From Plasmopara viticola (lineage: Eukaryota > Oomycota > Peronosporomycetes > Peronosporales > Peronosporaceae): a DNA stretch of 64,000 nt. Position numbers and translations under genes: made by a program. The notes under the pieces were generated by a model. That model did not search any database. It was not told the DNA's origin and saw nothing but the letters and a program-made list of their open reading frames with translations. Below, in pieces: positions 50,880 to 63,600 of this stretch. The DNA lies in assembly GCA_001695595.3 (NCBI GenBank), contig MBPM02000135.1, positions 58,167 through 122,166 of the forward strand, read 5' to 3'. The first letter of the stretch is position 1; every line of letters starts with the position of its first letter.

Positions 50880-53800
50880 ACAGAATGATTTTACACTGAG
50901 TTGAGGCTCTTTTGCATCTGTGCATGTCTAGAGCAAAAGAAAGGACGTATCTGTGGCCGTACAACGTCTCAGCGCTCCAACAGAATGATTAAACACTTTG
51001 TTCGAGCTCAATCGCATCTGTGCATGCTTAGAGCGAAAGAAAGGACGGATCTGTGGACGTGCAACGTCTCAGCGCTCCTACAGAATGCTTATACGCTTTG
51101 TTGGGGCTTTTTTGCATCTGTGCATGTCTAGAGCGAAAGAAAGGACGTATCTTTGGCCGTACAACGTCTCAGTCCTCCAACACAATTATGAATCACTTTG
51201 TTGGAGCTCTTTTGTATCTGTGCATGTCTAGAGCGATAGAAAGTACGTCTCTGTGGCTGTAGAACGTCTCAGCGCTCCAACAGAATGATGAACACTTCGT
51301 TCAGGCTCTTTTGCATCTGTGCATGTCTAGAGCAAAAGAAAGGACGTATCTGTGGCCGTACAACGTCTCAGCGCTCCAACAGAATGATTAAACACTTTGT
51401 TGGAGCTCAATCGCATCTGTGCATGCTTAGAGCGAAAGAATGGACGGATCTGTGGACGTGCAACGTCTCAGCGCTCCAACAGAATGCTTATACACTTTGT
51501 TGGGGCTTTTTTGCATCTGTGCATGTCTAAAGCGAAAGAAAGGACGTATCTTTGGCCGTACAACGTCTCAGTCCTCCAACAACATTATCAATCACTTTGT
51601 TGGAGCTCTTTTGCATCTGTGCATGTCTAGAGCGATAGAAAGGACGTCTCTGTGGCTGTAGAACGTCTCCGCGCTCCAACAGAATGATTTTACACTTCGT
51701 TGGGGCTCTTTTGCATCTGTGCATGTCTAGTGCGAAAGAAAGGACGTTTTTTTGGCCGTACAACGTCTCAGCCCTCTAACAAAATGCTTTTACACTTCGT
51801 TGGGGCTCTATCGTATCTGTGCATGTCTAGAGCGATAGAAAGGACGTCTCTGTTGCTGTAGAACGTCTCAGCGCTCCAACAAAATGATTTTACACTTCGT
51901 TGGGGCTCTATCGCATCTGTGCATGTCTAGAGCGAAGTAAAGAACGAATCTGTGGCCATACAACGTCTTAGCGCTCCAATAGAATGCTTATACACTTAGT
52001 TGGGGATCTATCGCATCTGTGAATGTCAAGAGCGATAGAAAATACGTCTCTGTGGCTGTACAACGTCTCCGCGCTCCAACAGAATGATTTTACACTTCGT
52101 TGGGGCTCTTTTGCATCTGTGCATGTCTAGAGCGAAAGAAAGGACGTATCTGTGGCCGCACAACGTCTCAGCGCTCCAACAGAATTATTATACACTTTGT
52201 TGGAGCTCTATTGCATCTGTGCATGTCTAGAGCGATAGAAAGGACGTATCTATGGCCGTACAACGTCTCAGTTCTCCAACACAATTATCAATCACTTTGT
52301 TGGAGCTCTTTTGCATCTGTGCATGTCTAGAGCGATAGAAAAGACGTCTCTGTTGCTGTAGAACGTCTCAGTGCTCCAACAGAATGATTTTACACTTCGT
52401 TGGGGCTTTTTTGCATCTGTGCATGTCTAGTGCGAAAGAAAGGACGTATCTTTGGCCGTACAACGTCTCAGCCCTCCAACAAAATGCTTTTACACTTTGT
52501 TGGGGCTCTATCGCATCTGTGCATGTCTAGAGCGATAGAAAGGACGTCTCTGTGGCTATACAACGTCTCCGCGCTCCAACAGAATGATTTTACACTTCGT
52601 TGAGGCTCTTTTGCATCTGTGCATGTCTAGAGCAAAAGAAAGGACGTATCTGTGGCCGTACAACGTCTCAGCGCTCCAACAGAATGATTAAACACTTTGT
52701 TCGAGCTCAATCGCATCTGTGCATGCTTAGAGCGAAAGAAAGGACGGATCTGTGGACGTGCAACGTCTCAGCGCTCCAACAGAATGCTTATACGCTTTGT
52801 TGGGGCTTTTTTGCATCTGTGCATGTCTAGAGCGAAAGAAAGGACGTATCTTTGGCCGTACAACGTCTCAGTCCTCCAACACAATTATCAATCACTTTGT
52901 TGGAGCTCTTTTGTATCTGTGCATATCTAGAGCGATAGAAAGTACGTCTCTGTGGCTGTAGAACGTCTCAGCGCTCCAACAGAATGATGAACACTTCGTT
53001 GGGGCTCTTTTGCATCTGTGCATGTCTAGTGCGAAAGAAAGGACGTATTTTTGGCCGTACAACGTCTCAGCGCTCCAACAGAATGATGAACACTTCGTTG
53101 GGGCTCTATCGCATCTGTGCATGTCTAGAGCGATAGAAAGGACGTCTCTGTGGCTGTACAACGTCTCCGCGCTCCAACAGAATGATTTTACACTTCGTTG
53201 TGACTCAATCGCATCTGTGCATGCTTAGAGCGAAAGAAAGGACGTATCTGTGGACGTGCAACGTCTCAGCGCTCCAACAGAATGATGAACACTTTGTTGG
53301 AGCTCTATTGCATCTGTGCATGTCTAGAGCGATAGAAAAGACGTATTTGTGGCTGTACAACGTCTCCGCGCTCCAACAGAATGATTTTACACTGAGTTGA
53401 GGCTCTTTTGCATCTGTGCATGTCTAGAGCAAAAGAAAGGACGTATCTGTGGCCGTACAACGTCTCAGCGCTCCAACAGAATGATTAAACACTTTGTTCG
53501 AGCTCAATCGCATCTGTGCATGGTTAGAGCGAAAGAATGGACGGGTCTGTGGACGTGCAACGTCTCAGCGCTCCAACAGAATGCTTATACACTTTGTTAG
53601 GGCTTTTTTGCATCTGTGCATGTCTAAAGCTAAAGAAAGGACGTATCTTTGGCCGTACAACGTCTCAGTCCTCCAACAACATTATCAATCACTTTGTTGG
53701 AGCTCTTTTGCATCTGTGCATGTCTAGAGCGATAGAAAGGACGTCTCTGTGGCTGTAGAACGTCTCAGCGCTCCAACAGAATGACGAACACTTCGTTCGG

Positions 53801-55800
53801 GCTCTTTTGCATCTGTGCATGTCTAGAGCAAAAGAAAGGACGTATCTGTGGCCGTACAACGTCTCAGCGCTCCAACAGAATGATTAAATACTTTGTTGGA
53901 GCTCAATCGCATCTGTGCATGCTTAGAGCGAAAGAATGGACGGGTCTGTGGACGTGCAACGTCTCAGCGCTCCAACAGAATGCTTATACACTTTGTTAGG
54001 GCTTTTTTGCATCTGTGCATGTCTAAAGCTAAAGAAAGGACGTATCTTTGGCCGTACAACGTCTCAGTCCTCCAACAACATTATCAATCACTTTGTTGGA
54101 GCTCTTTTGCATCTGTGCATGTCTAGAGCGATAGAAAGGACGTCTCTGTGGCTGTAGAACGTCTCCGCGCTCCAACAGAATGATTTTACACTTCGTTGGG
54201 GCTCTTTTGCATCTGTGCATGTCTAGTGCGAAAGAAAGGACGTATTTTCGGCCGTACAACGTCTCAGCCCTCTAACAAAATGCTTTTACACTTCGTTGGG
54301 GCTCTATCGTATCTGTGCATGTCTAGAGCGATAGAAAGGACGTCTCTGTTGCTGTAGAACGTCTCAGCGCTCCAACAGAATGATTTTACACTTCGTTGAG
54401 GCTCTTTTGCATCTGTGCATGTCTAGAGCAAAAGAAAGGACGTATCTGTGGCCGTACAACGTCTCAGCGCTCCAACAGAATGATTAAACACTTTGTTCGA
54501 GCTCAATCGCATCTGTGCATGCTTAGAGCGAAAGAAAGACGATCTGTGGACGTGCAACGTCTCAGCGCTCCAACAGAATGCTTATACGCTTTGTTGGGGC
54601 TTTTTGCATCTGTGCATGTCTAGACCGAAGAAAGGACGTATCTTTGGCCGTACAACGTCTCAGTCCTCCAACACAATTATCAATCACTTTGTTGGAGCTC
54701 TTTTGTATCTGTGCATATCTAGAGCGATAGAAGTACGTCTCTGTGGCTGTAGAACGTCTCAGCGCTCCAACAGAATGATGAACACTTCGTTGGGCTCTTT
54801 TGCATCTGTGCATGCTAGTGCGAAAGAAAGGACGTATTTTTGGCCGTACAACGTCTCAGCGCTCCAACAGAATGATTGAACACTTCGTTGGGGCTCTATC
54901 GCATCTGTGCATGTCTAGAGCGATAGAAAGGACGTCTCTGTGGCTGTACAACGTCTCCGCGCTCCAACAGAATGATTTTACACTTCGTGTACTCAATCGC
55001 ATCTGTGCATGCTTAGAGCGAAAGAAAGGACGTATCTGTGGACGTGCAACGTCTCAGCGCTCCAACAGAATGATGAACACTTTGTTGGAGCTCTATTGCA
55101 TCTGTGCATGTCTAGAGCGATAGAAAAGACGTATTTGTGGCTGTACAACGTCTCCGCGCTCCAACAGAATGATTTTACACTGAGTTGAGGCTCTTTTGCA
55201 TCTGTGCATGTCTAGAGCAAAAGAAAGGACGTATCTGTGGCCGTACAACGTCTCAGCGCTCCAACAGAATGATTAAACACTTTGTTCGAGCTCAATCGCA
55301 TCTGTGCATGGTTAGAGCGAAAGAAAGGACGGATCTGTGGACGTGCAACGTCTCAGCGCTCCTACAGAATGCTTATACGCTTTGTTGGGGCTTTTTTGCA
55401 TCTGTCCATGTCTAGAGCGAAAGAAAGGACGTATCTTTGGCCGTACAACGTCTCAGTCCTCCAACACAATTATCAATCACTTTGTTGGAGCTCTTTTGTA
55501 TCTGTGCATGTCTAGAGCGATAGAAAGTACGTCTCTGTGGCTGTAGAACGTCTCAGCGCTCCAACAGAATGACGAACACTTCGTTCGGGCTCTTTTGCAT
55601 CTGTGCATGTCTAGAGCAAAAGAAAGGACGTATCTGTGGCCGTACAACGTCTCAGCGCTCCAACAGAATGATTAAATACTTTGTTGGAGCTCAATCGCAT
55701 CTGTGCATGCTTAGAGCGAAAGAATGGACGGGTCTGTGGACGTGCAACGTCTCAGCGCTCCAACAGAATGCTTATACACTTTGTTAGGGCTTTTTTGCAT
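50880..55800. repeat. Higher-order repeats with ACTGAGTTGAGG and GGACGTGCAACG markers
   Basis: A block of AACACTTTGTTCGAGCTC, GTGGACGTGCAACG, GGGGCTTTTTTGC and CAGTCCTCCAACA units recurs from about 50,998, 52,697, 53,494, 54,493 and 55,282. A tandem pair at an offset of 399 bp lies at about 53,494-53,727 and 53,893-54,126. The ACTGAGTTGAGG unit recurs at about 50,895, 53,391 and 55,180. The region 53,780-54,130 returns at 55,568 (offset about 1,788 bp). Most units are clean, except for a patch at 54,530-54,990. Confidence 0.87.
54530..54990. repeat. Indel-rich patch within a clean zone
   Basis: Compared with its block partner at 52,734-53,200, this patch differs mainly by small indels: GAAAGACGATCTG for GAAAGGACGGATCTG, CGAAGAAAGG for CGAAAGAAAGG, GATAGAAGTACG for GATAGAAAGTACG, GCATGCTAGTG for GCATGTCTAGTG, GATTGAACAC for GATGAACAC, and CGTGTACTC for CGTTGTGACTC. 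Units on both sides are intact. This looks like a short stretch of poor consensus. Confidence 0.8.
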
Positions 55801-57715
55801 CTGTGCATGTCTAAAGCTAAGAAAGGACGTATCTTTGGCCGTACAACGTCTCAGTCCTCCAACATTATCAATCACTTTGTTGAGCTCTTTTGCATCTGTG
55901 CATGTCTAGAGCGATAGAAAGGACGTCTCTGTGTAGAACGTCTCCCGCTCCAACAGAATGATTTTACACTTCGTTGGGCTCTTTGCATCTGTGCATGTCT
56001 AGTGCGAAAAGAAAGGACGTATTTTCGGCCGTACAACGTCTCAGCCCTAACAAATGCTTTTACTTCGTTGGGGCTCTATCGTATCTGTGCATGTCTAGAG
56101 CGTAGAAAGGACGTCTCTGTGCTGTAGAACGTCTCAGCGCTCCAACAAAATGATTTTACACTTCGTTGGCTCTATCGCATCTGTGCATGTCTAGAGCGAA
56201 GTAAAGAACGTATCTGTGGCCATACAACGTCTTAGCGCTCCAATGAATGCTTATACACTTAGTTGGATCTATCGCATCTGTGAATGTCAAGCGATAGAAA
56301 ATACGTCTCTGTGGCTGTACAACGTCTCCGCGCTCCAACAGAATGATTTTACACTTCGTGGGCTCTTTTGCATCTGTGCATGTCTAGAGCGAAAGAAAGG
56401 ACGTATCTGTGGCCGCACAACGTCTCAGCGCTCCAACAGAATTATTATACACTTCGTTGGGGCTCTATTGCATCTGTGCATGTCTAGAGCGATAGAAAGG
56501 ACGTATCTATGGCCGTACAACGTCTCAGTGCTCCAACACATTATCAATCACTTTGTTGGAGCTCTTTGCATCTGTGCATGTCTAGAGCGATAGAAAAGAA
56601 GTCTCTGTGGCTGTAGAACGTCTCAGTGCTCCAACAGAATGATTTTACACTTCGTTGGGCTCTTTGCATCTGTGCATGTCTAGTGCGAAAGAAAGGACGT
56701 ATCTTTGGCACAACGTCTCACCCTCCAACAAAATGCTTTTACACTTCGTTGGGGCTCTATCGCATCTGTGCATGTCTAGAGCGATAGAAAGGACGTCTCT
56801 GTGGCTGTACAACGTCTCCGCGCTCAAACAGAATGATTTTACACGAGTTGAGGTCTTTTGCATCTGTGCATGTCTAGAGCAAAAGAAAGGACGTATCTGT
56901 GCCGTCAACGTCTCAGCGCTCCAACAAATGATTAAACACTTTGTTCGAGCTCTATCGCATCTGTGCATGTCTAGAGCGATAGAAGGACGTCTCTGTGGCT
57001 GTACAACTCTCCGCGCTCCAACAGAATGATTTTACACTGAGTTGAGCTCTTTTGCATCTGTGCATGTCTAGAGCAAGAAAGGACGTATCTGTGGCCGTAC
57101 AACGTCTCAGCGCTCCAAAGAATGATTAAAATTTGTTCGAGCTCATCGCATCTGTGATGCTTAGAGCGAAAGAAAGACGGATCTGTGGACGTGCAACGTC
57201 TCAGCGCTCCTACAGAATGCTTTACGCTTTGTTGGGCTTTTTTGCATCTGTGCATGTCTAGAGCGAAAGAAAGGACGTATCTTTGGCCGTACAACGTCTC
57301 AGTCCTCCAACAAATTATGAATCACTTTGTGGAGCTCTTTTGTATCTGTGCATATCTAGAGCGATAGAAAGTACGTCTCTGTGGCTGTAGAACGTCTCAA
57401 CGCTCCAACAGAATGATGAAACACTTCGTTGGGGCTCTTTTGCATCTGTGATGTCTAGTGCGAAAGAAAGGACGTATTTTTGGGCGTACAACGTCTCAGC
57501 CCTCCAACAAAATGCTTTTACACTTCGTTGGGGCTCTATCGCATCTGTGCATGTCTAGAGCGATAGAAAGGACGTCTCTGTGGCTGTACAACGTCTCCGC
57601 GCTCAAAGAATATTTTACACTTCGTTGTGACTCAATCGCATCTGTGCATGCTTAGAGCAAAAGAAAGGACGTATCTGGGTGGACGTGCAACGTCTCAGCG
57701 CTCCAACAGAATGAT

Positions 57716-58976
57716 GAACACTTCGTTGGGGCTCTTTTGCATCTGTGCATGTCTAGTGCGAAAGAAAGGACGTATTTTTGGCGTACAACGTCTCAGCCCT
57801 CCAACAAAATGCTTTACACTTCGTTGGGGCTCTATCGCATCTGTGCATGTCTAGACGATACAAAGGACGTCTCTGTGGCTGTACAACGTCTCCGCGCTCC
57901 AACAGAATGATTTTACACTTCGTTGTGACTCAATCGCATCTGTGCATGCTTAGAGCGAAAGAAAGACGTATCTGTGGACGTGCAACGTTCAGCGCTCCAA
58001 CAGAATGATGAACACTTTGTTGGGCTCTATTGCATCTGTGCATGTCTAGAGCGAAAGAAAGGACGTATCTTTGTCCGTACAACGTCTCAGCCTCCAACAG
58101 AATGCATTTACACTTCGTTGGGGCTCTATCGCATCAAATCATGTCTAGAGCGATAGAAAGGACGTCTCTGAGGCTTTACAACCTCTCCGCGCTCCAACAG
58201 AATGATTTACACTTATTTGGAGCTATTTGCATCTGTGCATGTCTAGAGCAAAAGAAGGACGTATCTTTGGCCGTACAACGTCTCAGCGCTCCAACAGAAT
58301 GATTAAACACTTTGTTGGAGCTCAATCGATCTGTGCATGCTAGAGCAAAGAAAGGATGTCTGTGGCCGTACAACGTCTCAGGCGCTCCAACAGAATGCTT
58401 AAAACTTCTTTGTGGCTCTATTGCATCTGGCATGTCTAGAGCGATAGAAAGACGTCTCTGTGACCGCAAAACGTCTCAGCGCTCCAAGAATTATTATACA
58501 CTTCGTTGGAGCTCTATTGCATCTGTGCATGTCTAGAGCGATAGAAAGGTCTCTCTGGCCGTACAACGTCTCAGCCTCCAACAGAATGATTTTACACTTT
58601 GTTGGAGCTCTTTTGCATCTGTGCATGTCTTGAGCGAAAGAAAGGACGTATCTGTGGCCGTACAACTTCTCAGCGCTCCAACAGAATGATAAAACACTTT
58701 GTTGTGGTCTATCGTATCTGTGATGTCTATAGAGATTAAAAGGACGTATCTTTGCCGTACAACGTCTCAGCGTTCAACAGAATGATAAACTTCGTTGTGG
58801 CTCTATCGCATCTGTGCATGTCTAGAGCGAAACAAAGGACGTCTCTGTGGCTGTACAGTCTCGCGTCCAACAGAATGATTTACACTTCGTTGTGACTCAA
58901 TCGCATCTGTGCATGCTTAGAGCGAAAGAAAGGACGTATCTGTGGACGTGCAACGTCTCAGCGCTCCAACAGAATG
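57716..58976. repeat. 1.26-kb higher-order repeat, copy 1
   Basis: Matches 58,977-60,237 at an offset of 1,261 bp. Shared private variants include GCATCAAATCATG (58,131 and 59,392), GATACAAAGG, CTTATTTGGAGC, CTGAGGCTTTACAAC or its indel form, and CTATAGAGATTAAAAGG. The unit is about 13 monomers shortened by indels. Confidence 0.85.
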
Positions 58977-60237
58977 ATGAACACTTCGTTGGGGTCTTTT
59001 GCATCTGTGCATGTCTAGTGGCGAAAGAAAGGCGTATTTTTGGGCGTACAACGTCTCAGCCCTCCAACAAAATGCTTTACACTTCGTTGGGCTCTATCGC
59101 ATCTGTGCATGTCGAGAGCGATACAAAGGACGTCTCTGTGGCTGTACAACGTCTCCGCGCTCCAACAGAATGATTTACACTTCGTTGTGAATCAATCGCA
59201 TCTGTGCATGCTTAGAGCGAAAGAAAGGACGTATCTGTGGACGTGCAACGTCTCAGCGCTCCAACAGAATGATGAACACTTTGTTGGAGCTCTATTGCAT
59301 CTGTGCATGTCTAGAGCGAAAGAAAGACGTATCTTTGTCCGTACAACGTCTCAGCCCTCAACAGAATGCATTACACTTCGTTGGGTCTATCGCATCAAAT
59401 CATGTCTAGAGCGATAGAAAGGACGTCTCTGAGGCTTACAACCTCTCCGCCTCCAACAGAATGATTTACACTTATTTGGAGCTATTTTGCATCTGTGCAT
59501 GTCTAGAGCGAAAGAAAGACGTATCTTTGCCGTACAAGTCTCAGCGCTCCAACAGAATGATTAAACACTTTGTTGGAGCTCAATCGCATCTGTGCATGCT
59601 TAGAGCAAAAGAAAGGACGTGTCTGTGGCCGTACAACGTCTCAGCGCTCCAACAGAATGCTTATAAACTTCTTTGTGGCTCTATTGCATCTGTGCATGTC
59701 TAGAGCGATAGAAAGGACGTCTCTGTGACCGCAAAACGTCTCAGCGCTCCAACAGAATTTTATACACTTCGTTGGAGCTCTATTGCATCTGTGCATGTCT
59801 AGAGCGATAGAAAGGACGTCTCTGTGGCCGTACAACGTCTCAGCCTCCAACAGAATGATTTTACACTTTTTGGAGCTCTTTTGCATCTGTGCATGTCTTG
59901 AGCGAAAGAAAGGACGTATCTGTGGCCGTACAACTTCAGCGCTCCAACAGAATGATAAACACTTTGTTGTGGCTCTATCGTATCTGTGCATGTCTATAGA
60001 GATTAAAAGGACGTATCTTTGGCCGTACAACGTCTCAGCGCTTCAACAGAATGATAAACACTTCGTTGTGGCTCTATCGCATCTGTGCATGTCTAGAGCG
60101 AAACAAAGGACGTCTCTGTGGCTGTACAACGTCTCCGCGCTCCAACAGAATGATTTTACACTTCGTTGTGACTCAATCGCATCTGTGCATCTTAGAGCGA
60201 AAGAAAGGACGTATCTGTGGACGTGCAACGTCTCAGC
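58977..60237. repeat. 1.26-kb higher-order repeat, copy 2
   Basis: Tandem partner of 57,716-58,976. A third, partial copy follows to about 60,650, with GCATCAAATCATG at 60,373 (offset about 981 bp, so about three monomers are missing). The indels in the three copies are mostly different from one another. Confidence 0.84.
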
Positions 60238-60649
60238 GCTCCAACAGAATGATTAACACTTTGTGGAGCTCTATTGCATCTGTGCATGTCTAGAGCGAAA
60301 GAAAGGACGTATCTGTCCGTTACAACGTCTCAGCTCCAACAGAATGCATTTACACTTCGTTGGGGCTCTATCGCATCAAATCATGTCTAGAGCGATAGAA
60401 AGGACGTCTCTGAGGCTTTACAACTCTCCGCGCTCCAACAGAATGATTTACAACTTATTTTGGGAGCTATTTGCATCTGTGCATGTCTAGAGCGAAAGAA
60501 AGGACGTATCTTTGGCCGTACACGTCTCAGCGCTCCAACAGAATGATTAAACACTTTGTGGAGCTCAATCGCATCTGTGCATGCTTAGAGCAAAAGAAAG
60601 GACGTGTCTGTGGCCGTACAACGTCTCGGCGCTCCAACAGAATGATTAA

Positions 60650-63600
60650 ATACTTCGTTGTGGCTCTATCGCATCTGTGTATGTCTAGAGAGATTAAAAG
60701 GAGTATCTTTGGCCGTCAACGTCTCAGCGCTCCAACAGAATGATAAACCTCGTTGTGGCTCTATCGCATCTGTGCATGTCTAGAAGGATAGAAAGGACGT
60801 ATTTTTGGCCGTACAACGTCTCAGTGCTCCAACAGAATGATTATACACTTCGTTGTGGCTCTATCGCATCTGTGCATGTCTCGAGAGATTGAAAGGACGT
60901 ATCTTTGGCCGTACAACGTCTCAGTGCTCCAAAAGAATGATTAAACACTTCGTTGTGGCTCTATCGCATCTGTGCATGTCTAGAGCGATAGAAAGAACGT
61001 ATCTGTGGCCGTACAACTTCTCAGCGCTCCAACAGATTGATTAAACACTTCGATGGAGCTCTATTGCATCTGTGCATGTCTACAGCGATGGAAAAGACGT
61101 ATCTATGGCCGTACAACGTCTCAGCGCTCCAACAGAAGTTTTATACTTCTCGTTGTGGCTCTATCGCATCTGTGCATGTCTAGAAGCGATAAAAGGACGT
61201 ATCTGTGGCCGTACAACGTCTCCGCCCACAGAATGATTGTACACTTCGTTGGGGCTCTTTTGCATCTTGGATGTCTAGAGCGAAAGAAAGGACGTATCTT
61301 GGGCCGTACAACGTCTCAGCCTCCAGCAAAATTATTAAACACTTGTTGAGTTCAATCTCATCTGTGCATGTCTAGAGCGGAAGAAAGGACGTATCTGTGG
61401 CCGTACAGCGTCTCAAGCGCTCCAACAGATGATTAAACACTTCGTTGTGGCTCTATCGCATCTGTGCATGTCTAGAGTGATAGAAAGGACGTATCTTTGG
61501 CCGTACAACGTCTCAGTGCTCCAACAGAATGATTATACACTTCGTTGTGGCTCTATCGCATCTGTGCATGTCTAGAGCCATAAAGACGTATCTGTGGCCG
61601 TACAACGTCTCAGCGCTCCAACAGAATGATTAAAAACTTGGTTGGAGCTCTGTTGCATCTTTGCATGTCTACAGCGATAGAAAAGACGTATCTATGGCCG
61701 TACAACGTCTCAGCGCTCCAACAGAAGTATTATACACTTCGTTGTGGCTCTATCGCATCTGTGCATGTCTAGAGCGATAGAAAGGACGTATCTGTGGCTG
61801 TAGAACGTCTTAGCGCTCCCAACAGAATTACTTTTCACTTTGTTGGGGCTCTTTGCATCTGTGCTTGTCTAAAGAGCTGAATGAAAGGACGTATCTGTGT
61901 CCGTACAACGTCTCAGCGCTCCAACAGAATAATTAAAACACTTTGTTGTGGCTCTATCGCATCTGTGCATGTCTAGAGCGATAGAAAGGACGTCTCTGTG
62001 GCTGTACAACGTCTCAGCGCTCCAACAGAATGATCAAATACTAGGTTGGAGATCTATTGCATCTGTGCATGTCTAGAGCGAAAGAAAGGACGTATCTGTG
62101 GCCGTACAACGTCTCAGCTCTCTAAAAGAATGATTATACACTTCGTTAAAGCTCTATTGCATCTGTGGATGTCTAGAGCGATAGAAAGGACGTATCTGTG
62201 ACCGTACAACGTCTCAGCTCTCTAAAGAATGATTATCCACTTCGTTAAAGCTCTATGCATCTGTGCATGTCTAGAGCGAAACAAAGCAGGTATCCTGGCC
62301 GTACAACGTCTCAGTCTCTAAAAGAATAATTATACACTTCGTTAAAGCTCTATCGCATCTGTGCATGTCTAGAGCGATAGAAAGGACGTATCTGTGGCCG
62401 TACAACGTCTCAGCGCTCCAACAGAACGCTTATACACTTCGTTGGGGCTCTATTGCATCTGTGCATGTCTAAAGCAATCGCAAGGACGTATCTGTGGCGC
62501 GTACAACGTCTGCGCTCCAACAGAATGCTTATCACTTCGTCGTGTCTCTATCCGCATCTGTGCATGTCAAGAGCGATAGAAGGACGTCTCTGTGGTGTAC
62601 AACGTCTCAGCGCTCCAACAAAATAATTTACCTCTCGTCGTGACTCTTTGCTTCAGTAATGTCTAGAGCGATAAGAAAGGACGTATCTTTGGCCGTACAA
62701 CATCTCAGCGCTCCAACAGAATGATTATACACTTCGATGTGGCTATACTCCATCTGTGCATGTCTGGAGTGAAAGAAAGGACGTATCTGTGGCCGTACAA
62801 TGTCTCAGCGCTCCAACAGAATGATTATACACTTCGTTGTGACTCTATCGCATCTGTGCATGTCTAGAGCGAAACAAAGGAGGTATCTGTGACCGTACAA
62901 CGTCTAGCGCTCCAACAAGAATGACTAAATACTTTGTTGGAGCTCTATTGCATCTGTGCATGTCTAGAGCGATAGCAAGGACGTATCTGTGGCCGTACAA
63001 CGTCTCAGCTCTCTAAAAGAATGATTAAACACTTCGTTAAAGCTCTATTGCATTTCTGCATGTCTAGAGGCGAAACAAGGAGGTATTGTGGCCGTACAAC
63101 GTCTCAGCTCTTTAAAAGAATGATTATACACTTCGTTAAGCTCTATTGCATTCTGTGCATGTCTAGAGCGATAGAAAGAACGTATCTGTGGCCGTACATG
63201 TCTAGCGCCTCCAACAGAATGATTTCTACACTTCGTTGTGACTCTATCGCATGCTGTGCATGTCTAGAGACATAGAAAAGACGTATCTGTGACCGTAAAC
63301 GTCTCAGCGCTCAACAGAATGATTAAATTACTTTGTTGGAGCTCTATTGCATCTGTGCATGTCTAAGCGATAGCAAGGACGTATCTGTGGCCGTACAACG
63401 TCTAAGCTCTCTAGAGGAATGATTATACACTTCGTTAAAGCTCTATTGGCATCTGTGCATGTCTAGAGCGAAAATAAAGGAGTATCTGTGGCCCGTACAA
63501 CATCTCAGCTCTCTAAAAGAATGATTATACACTTCGTTGGGGCTCTATTGCATCTGTGCATGTCTAGAGCGAAAGAAAGGACGTATCTGTGGCCGTACAA

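Larger units (their letters stand above)
55800..60650. repeat. Indel-rich higher-order repeat zone
   Basis: From about 55,810 the array continues the same block order as 53,990-54,400 but gains frequent small indels, such as CTAAGCTAAGAAAGG-like losses, GTGTAGAACG for GTGGCTGTAGAACG, CCCTAACAAATG for CCCTCTAACAAAATG and GCGTAGAAAGG for GCGATAGAAAGG. Substitutions against the upstream partner are almost absent. Only satellite is present. Confidence 0.83.
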
